A stretch of DNA of 64,000 nucleotides from Cohnella baijiui. Its GTDB lineage: Bacteria > Bacillota > Bacilli > Paenibacillales > Paenibacillaceae. Under the pieces are notes generated by a model that was not told where the DNA came from, ran no database searches, and was given only the letters and a program-made list of their open reading frames with translations. Positions 20,101-28,540 of this stretch are shown one piece after another. The first letter of the stretch is position 1. Each line of letters starts with the position of its first letter. Made by a program: the position numbers and the translations under genes. The stretch lies in assembly GCF_020731285.1 (NCBI RefSeq), contig NZ_JAJFOW010000025.1, positions 1-64,000 on the forward strand, read 5' to 3'.

Positions 20101-21012
20101 TCAAACCAACGGGTTCGCGACCGCTTCCTGCAGCGCCTGAATATAAGCGACGGCGAGCTTGGAGAGCGCGGCGTTCCGGTGGCAGATCCACCCGACGTGG
20201 ATCGTCTCCTCGCTGGCGAGCGGAACGGGGATGATTTCGTTGCCGTTCAGATCCGCGCTAAGCACGCCGGTCGAGATCGTGTAACCGTCCAGCCCGATCA
20301 ACAGATTGAACAGGGTGGCCCGGTCGTTGACCCGGATGCTTTTGCGGTGCGTGAGCGTGCTGAGAATTTCCTCGGAAAAGTGGAACGAGTTGTACTCTCC
20401 CTGCTCGAAGTACAAATACGGATAGTCCTGAAGCTGGTCCAACGTGACGACGGCATGCTTCGCCAGCGGATTGCGGATGCTGACGAAAATGTGCGCCCGG
20501 GCGGTGAACAGACTCGTGAACATCAGGTTGGCGTCCTTCAGCAGCCGGTTGATCACCTTGGCGTTGAACTCGTTGACGTACAAGATGCCGATCTCGCTGC
20601 GCTGGCTTTTGACGTCCTGGATGATCTCGTGCGTCTTCGTCTCCCGCAGCGCCAGCTCGTACTCCTCCTGCCCGTGCTCGCGCACAAGCTTGACGAAGGC
20701 GTTCACCGCAAAGGCGTAATGCTGGGTCGACACCGAGAAATGCTGCGGCGACGGCTTGGCGTTCAAATACCGGTTCTCCAGCAGCTCCGCCTGCTCGATC
20801 ACCTGGCGGGCGTAGCCGAGGAATTCGGCTCCTTCCTTGGACAGGGAAATGCCTTTGTTCGTCCGCTCGAAGATCGTAATCCGCAAATCTTCCTCGAGTT
20901 CCTTGATCGCGTTGGACAGGCTGGGCTGGGAAATGAACAGCCGCTTGGCGGCTTCGTTCATGGAGCCGCGGTTGGCCACTTCAATCACGTATTTCAATTG
21001 CTGCAGCGTCAC
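20101..21012 (-). CDS. LysR-family regulator, MtaR/CpsY-like, probable methionine regulator
   Basis: 303-residue LysR regulator. An N-terminal winged HTH (LQQLKYVIEVANRGSMNEAA, ISQPSLSNAIKELEEDL) is followed by a substrate-binding domain. The N-terminus resembles streptococcal MtaR/CpsY, which bind MET-box sites. I choose the GTG at 21012, with GAGGAGG upstream; the frame continues upstream only through the next gene's antisense. It ends beside the MET-box-like palindrome and is followed by metE, so a role in controlling metE is strongly suggested by context. Confidence 0.87.
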   Translation of the reverse strand: MTLQQLKYVIEVANRGSMNEAAKRLFISQPSLSNAIKELEEDLRITIFERTNKGISLSKEGAEFLGYARQVIEQAELLENRYLNAKPSPQHFSVSTQHYAFAVNAFVKLVREHGQEEYELALRETKTHEIIQDVKSQRSEIGILYVNEFNAKVINRLLKDANLMFTSLFTARAHIFVSIRNPLAKHAVVTLDQLQDYPYLYFEQGEYNSFHFSEEILSTLTHRKSIRVNDRATLFNLLIGLDGYTISTGVLSADLNGNEIIPVPLASEETIHVGWICHRNAALSKLAVAYIQALQEAVANPLV

Positions 21013-21110
21013 GAAGGTCTGTCCCTCCTCGGATCGTCGACCGGCCGCCGCGCGGATCGACCCGCCGTCGGCGGTGCGGCCGCGGGGAGCCAGGCCCCTT
21101 ATCTCCGATC

Positions 21111-22331
21111 TTACGACAGACGCCGGGTCGCGGTCCAGACGAAAAGCGCCAGCGCGCTCGCCGCGGCGCCGAGCAGACAGACGCCGTCCCAGCCGGCGAG
21201 CGCGTAAACGCGTGTGGACGCGATCGACCCGGCCGCGCTGCCGATGGAGTAGAACGTCATGTACCCGGCGGTGAGACGGCTGCGGGCTTCGGGCCGGACA
21301 CGGAAGATCAGCGTCTGGTTCGTCACGTGTACGGCCTGCACCGCCAGATCCAGAACGATCACGCCGGCGATCAGCGCCGGTAGCGACTGGCCGAGATACC
21401 GGATCGGAAGCCAGGACGCGGTCAGCAGGACTAGCGCGATGCCGGTCGTCCGCTGGCCGTAGCCGCGATCCGCAAGACGTCCCGCCCGGGCTGCGGCCAG
21501 CGCGCCGGCGGCGCCCGCCAGACCGAACGCTCCGATCGCGGTATGCGAAAGGGACAACGGCGGCTCGCTGAGCGGCAGGACGAGCGGCGTCCACAGCGTG
21601 CTGAACGCGAAGAAGAGAAGCAGCGCCAGTGCTGCCCGGATGCGCAGGATGCGCTCTTCGGCGAACAGGACGAAGACCGAGCGAAGCAGCTGCGGGTAGG
21701 CGATTTTCGGCTTGGACCGGTCGTCGGCCGGCAGCAATCGGTACAAGACGCCGGACAAGGCGAGCATCAGGACGGCCGACAGCAGATAGACCGATCGCCA
21801 GCCGGCGACGTCGGTCATGACGCCGGCAAAGGAGCGCGCCAGCAGGATGCCGAGGACGATGCCGCTCGTCACTTGGCCGACGACGCGGCCGCGCTCCGCC
21901 GGCGCAGCTAGCGTCGAGGCATAGGCGACGAGCGTCTGGGTGACGACGGCAAGGAGCCCCACCGCGGCGAAGCCCAATAGCAGGACGACGCTCGCCGTCG
22001 CGGTGCCGACCGCCGCGAGCGCTCCCGCGGTGAGCAGCAAGTGGGCCAGAATGAGCCGGCGGCGGTTCAGCAGATCGCCGAGCGGCACCAGCGTCACAAG
22101 GCCGATCGCGTAGCAGAGCTGCGTAACGGTGATGACGATGCCGACGGTCGCGCGGCTTAGGCCGAATTCGCCCGACAGCGCGTCCAGCAGCGGCTGCGCG
22201 CTGTAGATATTGGCGACGGCCATCCCGCTCGCGATGGCGAACAGCAAGGTCAGCGTGCGGGACATCGCGGAGGCGCGTGGCGCGTCTGTGGCGCAGCCGC
22301 CCGCTTCGGTGGTATTCTTCCTTTCGAACAT
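21111..22331 (-). CDS. MFS transporter, probable drug or metabolite exporter
   Basis: 406-residue major facilitator with twelve predicted membrane segments. The first reads LTLLFAIASGMAVANIYSAQ, and the loop 2-3 motif LGDLLNRRR is the MFS signature A. It resembles the YgaY/YybF-type exporters. ATG 22331 follows GGAGGAGAG by 7 nt; a start 22 codons upstream lacks a site and overlaps the regulator promoter. It is divergent from a TetR gene and the gap holds two palindromes, so repression by that regulator is likely. The substrate is unknown. Confidence 0.88.
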   Translation of the reverse strand: MFERKNTTEAGGCATDAPRASAMSRTLTLLFAIASGMAVANIYSAQPLLDALSGEFGLSRATVGIVITVTQLCYAIGLVTLVPLGDLLNRRRLILAHLLLTAGALAAVGTATASVVLLLGFAAVGLLAVVTQTLVAYASTLAAPAERGRVVGQVTSGIVLGILLARSFAGVMTDVAGWRSVYLLSAVLMLALSGVLYRLLPADDRSKPKIAYPQLLRSVFVLFAEERILRIRAALALLLFFAFSTLWTPLVLPLSEPPLSLSHTAIGAFGLAGAAGALAAARAGRLADRGYGQRTTGIALVLLTASWLPIRYLGQSLPALIAGVIVLDLAVQAVHVTNQTLIFRVRPEARSRLTAGYMTFYSIGSAAGSIASTRVYALAGWDGVCLLGAAASALALFVWTATRRLS

Positions 22332-22349
22332 GCACTCTCTCCTCCAATT

Positions 22350-22479
22350 TACATACCAATCGGTACATAACTTTTTCCTGACTATATCTCCAGACACGAT
22401 CTCTAGTCAAGCCAAAAACGGAGGACTGATTTGACGCCAGGAAAAGCTGAATGTATGATCATATCATACCGATCGATAT
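22350..22479. promoter_or_regulatory. Two TetR-type operator candidates between MFS and TetR genes
   Basis: Two related near-palindromes lie in the divergent gap: TACCAATCGGTA at about 22353-22366, just upstream of the MFS ribosome-binding site, and ATACCGATCGATAT at 22466-22479, just upstream of the TetR start. The shared TACC-GATCGG-type core and the divergent layout fit autoregulation plus repression of the exporter. Confidence 0.55.
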
Positions 22480-22493
22480 AGAAAAGAGGCAAA

Positions 22494-23111
22494 ATGATGG
22501 CCCGACCGCGGGAATTCGACGAAGACAAGGCGCTGGAGGCCGCGATGGCGCTATTTTGGGAGAAGGGGTACGAGGCCGCGTCGCTGAGCGACTTGACGGC
22601 GGCGATGGGCATCCAGCGTCCCAGCCTCTATGCCGCCTTCGGAGACAAGATGGGCTTGTTCGAAGCCGCGCTGAGACGGTATACGCGGTCTCATGCCGCC
22701 CGCATCCGCGCCGTCCTGCAGCGGCATGCCTCGGTTCGGGCGTCGTTTCGCGACTGCTTTGAACGCTTGTCCGAGGAAGCGGAACCATCGCGGCCTTCCA
22801 GAGGCTGCTTCTGCATCAATACAATCGTGGAGCTGGCGCCGCGGGACGAGAAATTCGAGGTGCTGACGCGGGAGCACCAGATGTATCTGGCCGTCCTGTT
22901 CCAGGAGACGATCGAGCGCGGCATCCGCTCGGGGGAGCTGACCGGCGTCCGGGACGCCAAGGCGCTCGCCCAGACGCTCGTCGTCTCCTATATCGGCTTG
23001 ACCGTCCTGCTGAAGGCGCGTCCGGATCCGGACTTCATCCGGCACGCCATCGACGTCACGCTTACCCTGTTGAATGGCGAACCGACCGGCGGCGAAAAAA
23101 GCGACGCTTAA
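22494..23111 (+). CDS. TetR-family repressor
   Basis: 205-residue regulator. The N-terminal HTH is typical (REFDEDKALEAAMALFWEKG, TAAMGIQRPSLYAAFGDK), followed by an all-helical ligand domain (TetR_C type with CFCINTIVEL). ATG 22494 and 22497 are both possible after AGAGGC. It is transcribed away from the MFS exporter, with operator-like palindromes between them. The inducer is unknown. Confidence 0.9.
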   Translation: MMARPREFDEDKALEAAMALFWEKGYEAASLSDLTAAMGIQRPSLYAAFGDKMGLFEAALRRYTRSHAARIRAVLQRHASVRASFRDCFERLSEEAEPSRPSRGCFCINTIVELAPRDEKFEVLTREHQMYLAVLFQETIERGIRSGELTGVRDAKALAQTLVVSYIGLTVLLKARPDPDFIRHAIDVTLTLLNGEPTGGEKSDA

Positions 23112-23175
23112 CCGGCCTATCCGGCCCATCCCGTCCGCACCCGGTACTTCCGCGCCCGCAAGCGCCTTCGCGGCG

Positions 23176-23643
23176 TCAGCCGTAGAATTGCGCCGTCCCG
23201 ATCCGGGCGCTGGCGCCCCGCGTCGTTCCCGGCGCCTGCATCGCCTCGAATGCTTGAACGGCCGCGTTCGCGACCTCGACGTCCTGGGCGCTGGTCCCGC
23301 CGCTCACGCCGACGCCGCCGACGATGCGTCCGTCGCGCACGAGCGGGATGCCGCCCCCGAGGATGACGAGCCGCCCTTGGTGGGTCGTGTTGATGCCGAA
23401 CGACGGGCCGTTCGGCTGTGCCGCCTGCGTCAGGTTGGCCGTCGGCATCTGCATGGCCACGCTGGTCCACGCCTTGTCTTGGGCAATCCCGATGCCGGCG
23501 ATCCGTGCGCCGTCCATGCGATGGAAGGCGATCAGGTTCGCTCCCGCGTCCACGATCGCGATGTCGCTCGCCAGGTTCATTTGCCGCGCTTTGTTCTCCG
23601 CGGCGGCCAGCAGCCGCTTGGCCGTTTCCAAATCCAGTTGCAT
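23176..23643 (-). CDS. GlcG/HbpS-family (DUF336) protein
   Basis: 155 residues matching the GlcG/HbpS family over its whole length: ASDIAIVDAGANLIAFHRMD, GGIPLVRDGRIVGGVGVSGG, DVEVANAAVQAF. Members bind heme or small ligands and are often linked to redox sensing or glycolate metabolism, but the reaction is not settled. AGGAGAAGAGGAG precedes ATG 23643. It is a single gene convergent with the TetR gene. Confidence 0.88.
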   Translation of the reverse strand: MQLDLETAKRLLAAAENKARQMNLASDIAIVDAGANLIAFHRMDGARIAGIGIAQDKAWTSVAMQMPTANLTQAAQPNGPSFGINTTHQGRLVILGGGIPLVRDGRIVGGVGVSGGTSAQDVEVANAAVQAFEAMQAPGTTRGASARIGTAQFYG

Positions 23644-23739
23644 ATTCTCCTCTTCTCCTTAGGCGCTTGGGATGCTTCATCGTATGGCTGCTCGCGCCCG
23701 GCGGTGCTTTGACGGGGAGAGAAAGAGCGGGGAAGCAGC

Positions 23740-23770
23740 AAAAAACGAACGGATGATGTCATCCGTTCGT
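23740..23770 (-). terminator. Terminator after the ATP-grasp gene
   Basis: Perfect 12-bp arms (23745-23756 and 23759-23770) around only two bases, followed on the minus strand by a run of T residues. It ends transcription of the gene at 23816. Confidence 0.85.
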
Positions 23771-23815
23771 CTTGAGGCAACAACCGATGAAGGTGAAGCG
23801 GCGGTTACCGGTCCT

Positions 23816-24541
23816 TTAACGCTTCGCAAAACGCATGATGGTGCGGTACATCCGCTTGTCGGCGAGCGCGCGAAAAATCGACTTGTCGGGCTTGGAGTTG
23901 ACTTCGATAATCCATGGCTTGCGGTTGCGGTCCAGTCCCAGGTCGATGCCGAACGCGCGAAACCGCGGAAAGCTTCGGCTCATCCGCTTGCCGATCCGCA
24001 AACTGAGCGATTTCATTCTGTTCACGCAGACCTCCCGCTCCGTCCGCGACATCGACGAAGCCAGCAGCTCCGCCACCTGCATCGGCTTACCGCCGCTGTG
24101 GTAGTTGGTTACGATTTTTCGGGGACCGGCCAAACGGCCGACGATTCCCGTGACCGTCCATTCCCGCCGCGCGCCGCGCTGGAGCATGACGCGCACGTCG
24201 AACGGCCGGCCGCGGTGGCGCAAGAGAGAGATGTCTTTTTGCGCCAGATAGCGTTTGTTCATCTTGGCTCTGGCAAACGCGCCGAACGCCTTATCGAAAG
24301 AAGCGAACGACCGGCTGACCGTCCGGTAACGCAGCTCGTACGCACCGTTGCGCCTGCTGATTCTGAAAATGCCGAATCCGCCCGTGCCGTGGCTCGGTTT
24401 CAAATAAACGGACCCGTACAGTCCCAGCATGCGCCGGACGAACGCATAGGTCGCGGGTCCGGTAGGCGGGAGGTGTCGCGCCAGCTGGGCATCTCCCGCC
24501 ATCACCCGATGCTTACCCCACTTGTTGTTTCCGTATGTCAT
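23816..24541 (-). CDS. YheC/YheD-like ATP-grasp protein
   Basis: 241-residue protein of the YheC/YheD family, associated with the endospore coat in Bacillus. ATP-grasp features are visible: VYLKPSHGTGGFGIFRI (phosphate loop) and WIIEVNSKPD (metal ligands). Bacillus YheC and YheD are longer (over 350 residues), so this is a short form that lacks the N-terminal part. GGAGGG precedes ATG 24541. The substrate is unknown. Confidence 0.8.
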   Translation of the reverse strand: MTYGNNKWGKHRVMAGDAQLARHLPPTGPATYAFVRRMLGLYGSVYLKPSHGTGGFGIFRISRRNGAYELRYRTVSRSFASFDKAFGAFARAKMNKRYLAQKDISLLRHRGRPFDVRVMLQRGARREWTVTGIVGRLAGPRKIVTNYHSGGKPMQVAELLASSMSRTEREVCVNRMKSLSLRIGKRMSRSFPRFRAFGIDLGLDRNRKPWIIEVNSKPDKSIFRALADKRMYRTIMRFAKR

Positions 24542-24630
24542 GCCATCCCTCCGCTCGCACTCGTGTCTTGAACGATTCTATATATGCGAGTATGGCGCGG
24601 CGGTTGTCGGCGATTGCCTTAAACAACGTA

Positions 24631-26298
24631 TTAATTCTTCTCGATCGCGGCCTGATAGATTTCAATGTACTTCTTCAGATTCAAGCCGTCGAACCCTTTC
24701 ACATAGGCATCCCAATCCTTCTCGATGTCTTTATTGCCCAGAATGAACTGCGCCATATTGGACTGGACATACTCCTTGATCGACGTCGTCAGCTGCGCCG
24801 CGGCATCCGTGTCTTCCGGACGGATATAGGCGCCCGCCGGATAGAATTCCTTCGGAGCGTAAGGCTCGTAGGTCTTCGTTGCCAGGGCCAGCCGCGTTTC
24901 GTATCCTTTCGAGCTCAGCGGGTCTTGCGCGGAAGCGAACGAATCGCGGAATTCCTTCGACATGTCCTTCGGACCCAGCAACGACCAGCTATCGTTTCGG
25001 ATGGCATTCTCGTCCTGGGGCGGCAAGTTTTCAAAGCTGAACTTGGCAGGTTCGCCCCAAATGTTCTTCTCTCCCGCCTGCGCCTTGTTCCATCCGACGC
25101 CTTCATGCGTGCCATATTCGCTGAGCAGCGCTCCTTCTTCGGAGAATGCATAGTCCGCGATTCGGATGGCGGCGATTTGCTGCGCTTCGCTCGCTTTCTT
25201 GGTGATCGCGAACGCGAATTCGCCCAGCCCTTGCGAGGTGCCGGCAAGCTGCACGCCGTTGGGCCCTTTGAGCGGCGGCACGATTACCCAATGCTTGTGG
25301 CGGATGACGTTGTCGTCCCAGACGTTGACGAGATAACTAAGCAGCGCGGTCGTGATCGAACCTACGATTTCGTCGCCTTCGCGGTTACCCAGCTGACCGA
25401 CCGCCTGATCGTTTTGCGTGAATGCCGCCTTGTCGACCAACCCCTCTTTATACAACCGATGGATATAAGCGAGGCCTTCTCTCCACTCCGGCTTGTCCGC
25501 GGCGAAATCCACCGTGCCTCCGTTTACGGTCAAATACTTATCATTATCGTTGTAAATAAACGAATTCATGAGAAACGCGTCGATATTGCCGTTCCATACG
25601 GATTTGTTCGGCGCGCCGGTCAGCGGGATTTCGTCCGCTTTTCCGTTTCCGTTCGGATCCTGCGTCTTGAAGGCCTTCAGCACGGCGTACAATTCATCCG
25701 TCGTGGTCGGGACCGAAAGCCCGACGCGATCCAGCCATTCCTGATTGATCCAGTACTTTTGGGAATATTGGCAGTGATAGCATTCGTTGAACCGCGGAAT
25801 GCCGTAGATGTTGCCGTCCGGCGCCGTCATGGCCGTCTTGAGATACGGCTTCTTCTCCATGAGCGCTTTGAGATTCGGAGCATACTGGTCGATCAGACGG
25901 TTCAGCGGAATCAGCACGCCCTGTTTGGAATAAGTCAAAATATCCGTCGTCGTGAATTTGCCTTCCAGAAACACTTCCGGATAGTCGCCGCTGGCGAGCA
26001 GCAGCTGCCTGCGATCCACCAATGCATCGGCAGGCGCCAGGTCCCACTTGATCTTGACATTGAATTTCTGCTCCACCAACTTCGTGTAATCATTGTCTTC
26101 CAGCGGCGCTTTGCCTTGCGGGGCGAAGAACGAGACGTCAACCGGCTTTGCAGGCTTGGAATTGGCGGACGGATCGGCGGACGATCCTTCCGCCGAAGGA
26201 CTTGCGCCTGGATTCCCTTTGTCTCCGCCGGCGCAAGCGGCAAGCGCGATGCTGCCGACCAACAAAATCATGAGCGATACCCACAGTGTCCTTTTCAA
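24631..26298 (-). CDS. LplA/YtcQ-like solute-binding lipoprotein
   Basis: 555-residue family 1 binding lipoprotein of the LplA/YtcQ class, larger than the ones at 6658 and 8572. The signal sequence ends in ALAAC and a Ser/Pro-rich linker follows. Motifs include DYPEVFLEGKFTTTDIL, IYGIPRFNECYHCQYSQ and IPLNRLIDQYAPN. The TTG at 26298 is preceded 7 nt upstream by GGAGGAG. It is the last gene of the fucosidase operon. The sugar is probably a fucose-containing oligosaccharide, from context only. Confidence 0.9.
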   Translation of the reverse strand: MKRTLWVSLMILLVGSIALAACAGGDKGNPGASPSAEGSSADPSANSKPAKPVDVSFFAPQGKAPLEDNDYTKLVEQKFNVKIKWDLAPADALVDRRQLLLASGDYPEVFLEGKFTTTDILTYSKQGVLIPLNRLIDQYAPNLKALMEKKPYLKTAMTAPDGNIYGIPRFNECYHCQYSQKYWINQEWLDRVGLSVPTTTDELYAVLKAFKTQDPNGNGKADEIPLTGAPNKSVWNGNIDAFLMNSFIYNDNDKYLTVNGGTVDFAADKPEWREGLAYIHRLYKEGLVDKAAFTQNDQAVGQLGNREGDEIVGSITTALLSYLVNVWDDNVIRHKHWVIVPPLKGPNGVQLAGTSQGLGEFAFAITKKASEAQQIAAIRIADYAFSEEGALLSEYGTHEGVGWNKAQAGEKNIWGEPAKFSFENLPPQDENAIRNDSWSLLGPKDMSKEFRDSFASAQDPLSSKGYETRLALATKTYEPYAPKEFYPAGAYIRPEDTDAAAQLTTSIKEYVQSNMAQFILGNKDIEKDWDAYVKGFDGLNLKKYIEIYQAAIEKN

Positions 26299-26436
26299 AC
26301 TGACTCCTCCTTTTCATGGCCCTGCGTGGATGGGAAAAGCGGATGCCGCCGGGTTGCCTGACTTGCCGTTTCCGATCTGTCGGACAAAGACGACTCGATG
26401 TTCTTGGACCTCACCTCCGGGCGTAATCATCGCCGT

Positions 26437-27336
26437 TCACCCCTTCAAGGAGCCGATCATGACGCCTTTGACGAAATGCTTCTGCACGAACGGGTACAGG
26501 ATCAAGACGGGGATGCAGGTCACGACGATCAAAGCGTATTTGAGCACCTGTTCGAATCCTTGGTCTCGCATTCGCTGGGACGTGTTCGCCAGCATCCCCG
26601 GATCCGCCGCGTTCAGAATCAGCAAGTTCCGAAGCACGTACTGGAGGGGAAACAAATGCTCCGACCTTAAATAAATCAAGGCGTCGAAGTAGGCGTTCCA
26701 ATGACCGACCGCATACATCAAAGTCATCACCGCCAAAATCGGCTTGGAAAGCGGGAGTACGATGCTCCATAAATAACGGGAATCCCGGCAGCCGTCGATC
26801 TGAGAAGCTTCCTGCAGCTCGACGGGAATGGAAGTCTGAAAGAACGTTCGGGCGACGATGACCTGGAAGACGGAGAAGGCTCCCGGCAGCCAGAGCGCCC
26901 AACGGGTGTCCAGCAGATGAAGATCTTTAACCAGCAAATAAGTCGGAATGAGCCCGCCGTTGAAGAAGAGCGTGATCATCATCAAAATCATAAGGTATTT
27001 TCGGCCGGGCATTCCCCTCTGCGACAGCGGATAAGCCATCAACACCGTGAAGGCGACATTGATAAAGGTTCCGACGACGGTATAAACGATGCTGTTGTAG
27101 TAGCCGAGCATCAACTGCGAGCTGCGCAAGATCGCTTCGTACGCTCGGAGCGAAAATGCCGTCGGGAACAGCCATACTTGGCCGGACACGACCGCATTGG
27201 GCGAACTAAGAGACGAGCTCAGGATGTACAGCAACGGGTATAGCACCGACAACGCGATGACGGAGAGCAAGACATAGAGGAAGACGAGCAGAACGCGGTC
27301 GCCGAACGGCTCCTTGATCCTTTGCGTGTTGAACAT
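26437..27336 (-). CDS. ABC sugar permease, LplC/YtcP-like
   Basis: 299-residue CUT1 permease with six predicted membrane segments, the first near residues 14-36. The EAA loop reads LQEASQIDGCRDSRYLWSIV and the C-terminus HFVKGVMIGSLKG is typical of YtcP/LplC. GAGG precedes ATG 27336. It is co-transcribed with the partner permease 27352 (15 nt apart) and the binding protein. No ATPase is encoded in the operon. Confidence 0.92.
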   Translation of the reverse strand: MFNTQRIKEPFGDRVLLVFLYVLLSVIALSVLYPLLYILSSSLSSPNAVVSGQVWLFPTAFSLRAYEAILRSSQLMLGYYNSIVYTVVGTFINVAFTVLMAYPLSQRGMPGRKYLMILMMITLFFNGGLIPTYLLVKDLHLLDTRWALWLPGAFSVFQVIVARTFFQTSIPVELQEASQIDGCRDSRYLWSIVLPLSKPILAVMTLMYAVGHWNAYFDALIYLRSEHLFPLQYVLRNLLILNAADPGMLANTSQRMRDQGFEQVLKYALIVVTCIPVLILYPFVQKHFVKGVMIGSLKG

Positions 27337-27351
27337 GGACGACCTCCTTTT

Positions 27352-28257
27352 TTACCACAAGCTGTTTTCCGATACTTTGCGGGCAACGAAATTCACAAGC
27401 AAGAGCAGAATCAGATTAATGACGGAATTGAACAGCCCTACGGCCGACGAGAAGCTGAAATTGGCCCCGAGCAAACCCACCTTGTACACGTAAGTGGAAA
27501 TGACTTCGGACGTGCTTTGATTAAGCGGATTTTGCATGAGATAGATCTTTTCGAACCCGACGCCCATCACATTCCCTAAACTAAGAATCAGCAGGATGAC
27601 CGAGATCGGGACCAGAGACGGCAAATCGATGTGGACGATCTTTTTGAATCTGGAAGCCCCGTCGATGCGCGAGGCTTCGTATAAAGCGGGATCCACGCCG
27701 GCCAAGGCCGCGATGTAGATGATCGAAGCGTATCCCATCTCCTGCCATACCCCCGACCAGACGTAAATCGATTTGAACAGTCCGGGCTCTCCCATGAAGT
27801 TGGTGTTGGACCACCCGAAGAGCGAGAAGAAACGCTCCACGACGCCGACGTGCGGAGAAAGCATCAGAATCAGAATCGAGACCATGACTACGGTGGAGAT
27901 AAAGTGCGGAGCATAAGTGACCATCTGTACGGCGCGCTTGAAAAAACCCGTCCGGATCTCGTTTAGCGCCAAAGCAAGAAGAATCGGAATCGGGAAACCC
28001 GCTAGGAGCGAATAGAAGCTGATGCCGAGCGTGTTCTTGATCAAAAGAGGAAAATTCGGAGAGGCGAACAGATTCTGGAAGTGCTTGAATCCCACCCACG
28101 GACTGCCCAGAATGCCATCGACCGCGTTAAAATCTTTGAACGCGATCAAGACTCCGAACATCGGAACGTACTTAAAAACGAGGAGATACAGCACGGGCAG
28201 CAGGACGAGAAGGTACAACTCCCAGCTGCGCCTCACTTTGACCCACGTTTGCGACAT
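27352..28257 (-). CDS. ABC sugar permease, LplB/YteP-like
   Basis: 301-residue CUT1 permease. The N-terminal segment LYLLVLLPVLYLLVFKYVPM and the EAA loop LYEASRIDGASRFKKIVHID are typical of YteP/LplB. I choose ATG 28257, 8 nt after AAGGAG; a GTG two codons earlier is too close to that site. It is the first transport gene after the AraC-type regulator. Confidence 0.92.
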   Translation of the reverse strand: MSQTWVKVRRSWELYLLVLLPVLYLLVFKYVPMFGVLIAFKDFNAVDGILGSPWVGFKHFQNLFASPNFPLLIKNTLGISFYSLLAGFPIPILLALALNEIRTGFFKRAVQMVTYAPHFISTVVMVSILILMLSPHVGVVERFFSLFGWSNTNFMGEPGLFKSIYVWSGVWQEMGYASIIYIAALAGVDPALYEASRIDGASRFKKIVHIDLPSLVPISVILLILSLGNVMGVGFEKIYLMQNPLNQSTSEVISTYVYKVGLLGANFSFSSAVGLFNSVINLILLLLVNFVARKVSENSLW

Positions 28258-28474
28258 CGGCACGACTCCTTGTCGGATGGATTTCCAAGCGCCGTCTTCC
28301 CATCCGGGTCGTCGGGTTCGGTAGTTCGATTCTAGCCCGCGCTTCTTCTCTCCATCAATTTGTAAGATTCGCAGACCCCACCTTTTTCGCGGAATCGCCA
28401 GAATAAGCCGATCGCGCGTACGAATAAGGACGCTTCGCCATTTTCCATCCTTGCCGTTTTTCCCCGAAACGAGA

Positions 28475-28513
28475 AAACCCCCGGTATGCGCCGCTTGCTG
28501 ACGCTACCGAGGA
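28475..28513 (-). terminator. Probable terminator or attenuator after the AraC gene
   Basis: Minus-strand arms CCTCGGTAGCG and CGCATACCGGGGG pair with a few mismatches, and the sequence then reads TTTTC. It lies between the regulator stop and the permease genes, so it may lower readthrough into the transport genes or form an end. Confidence 0.5.
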
Positions 28514-28540
28514 TTCGGCTGACACCGGACCGTTCGCTTT

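Noticed and set aside
24535..26361. Plus-strand frame opposite the LplA-like gene
   Set aside because: Antisense shadow with no start context and no recognisable domain.
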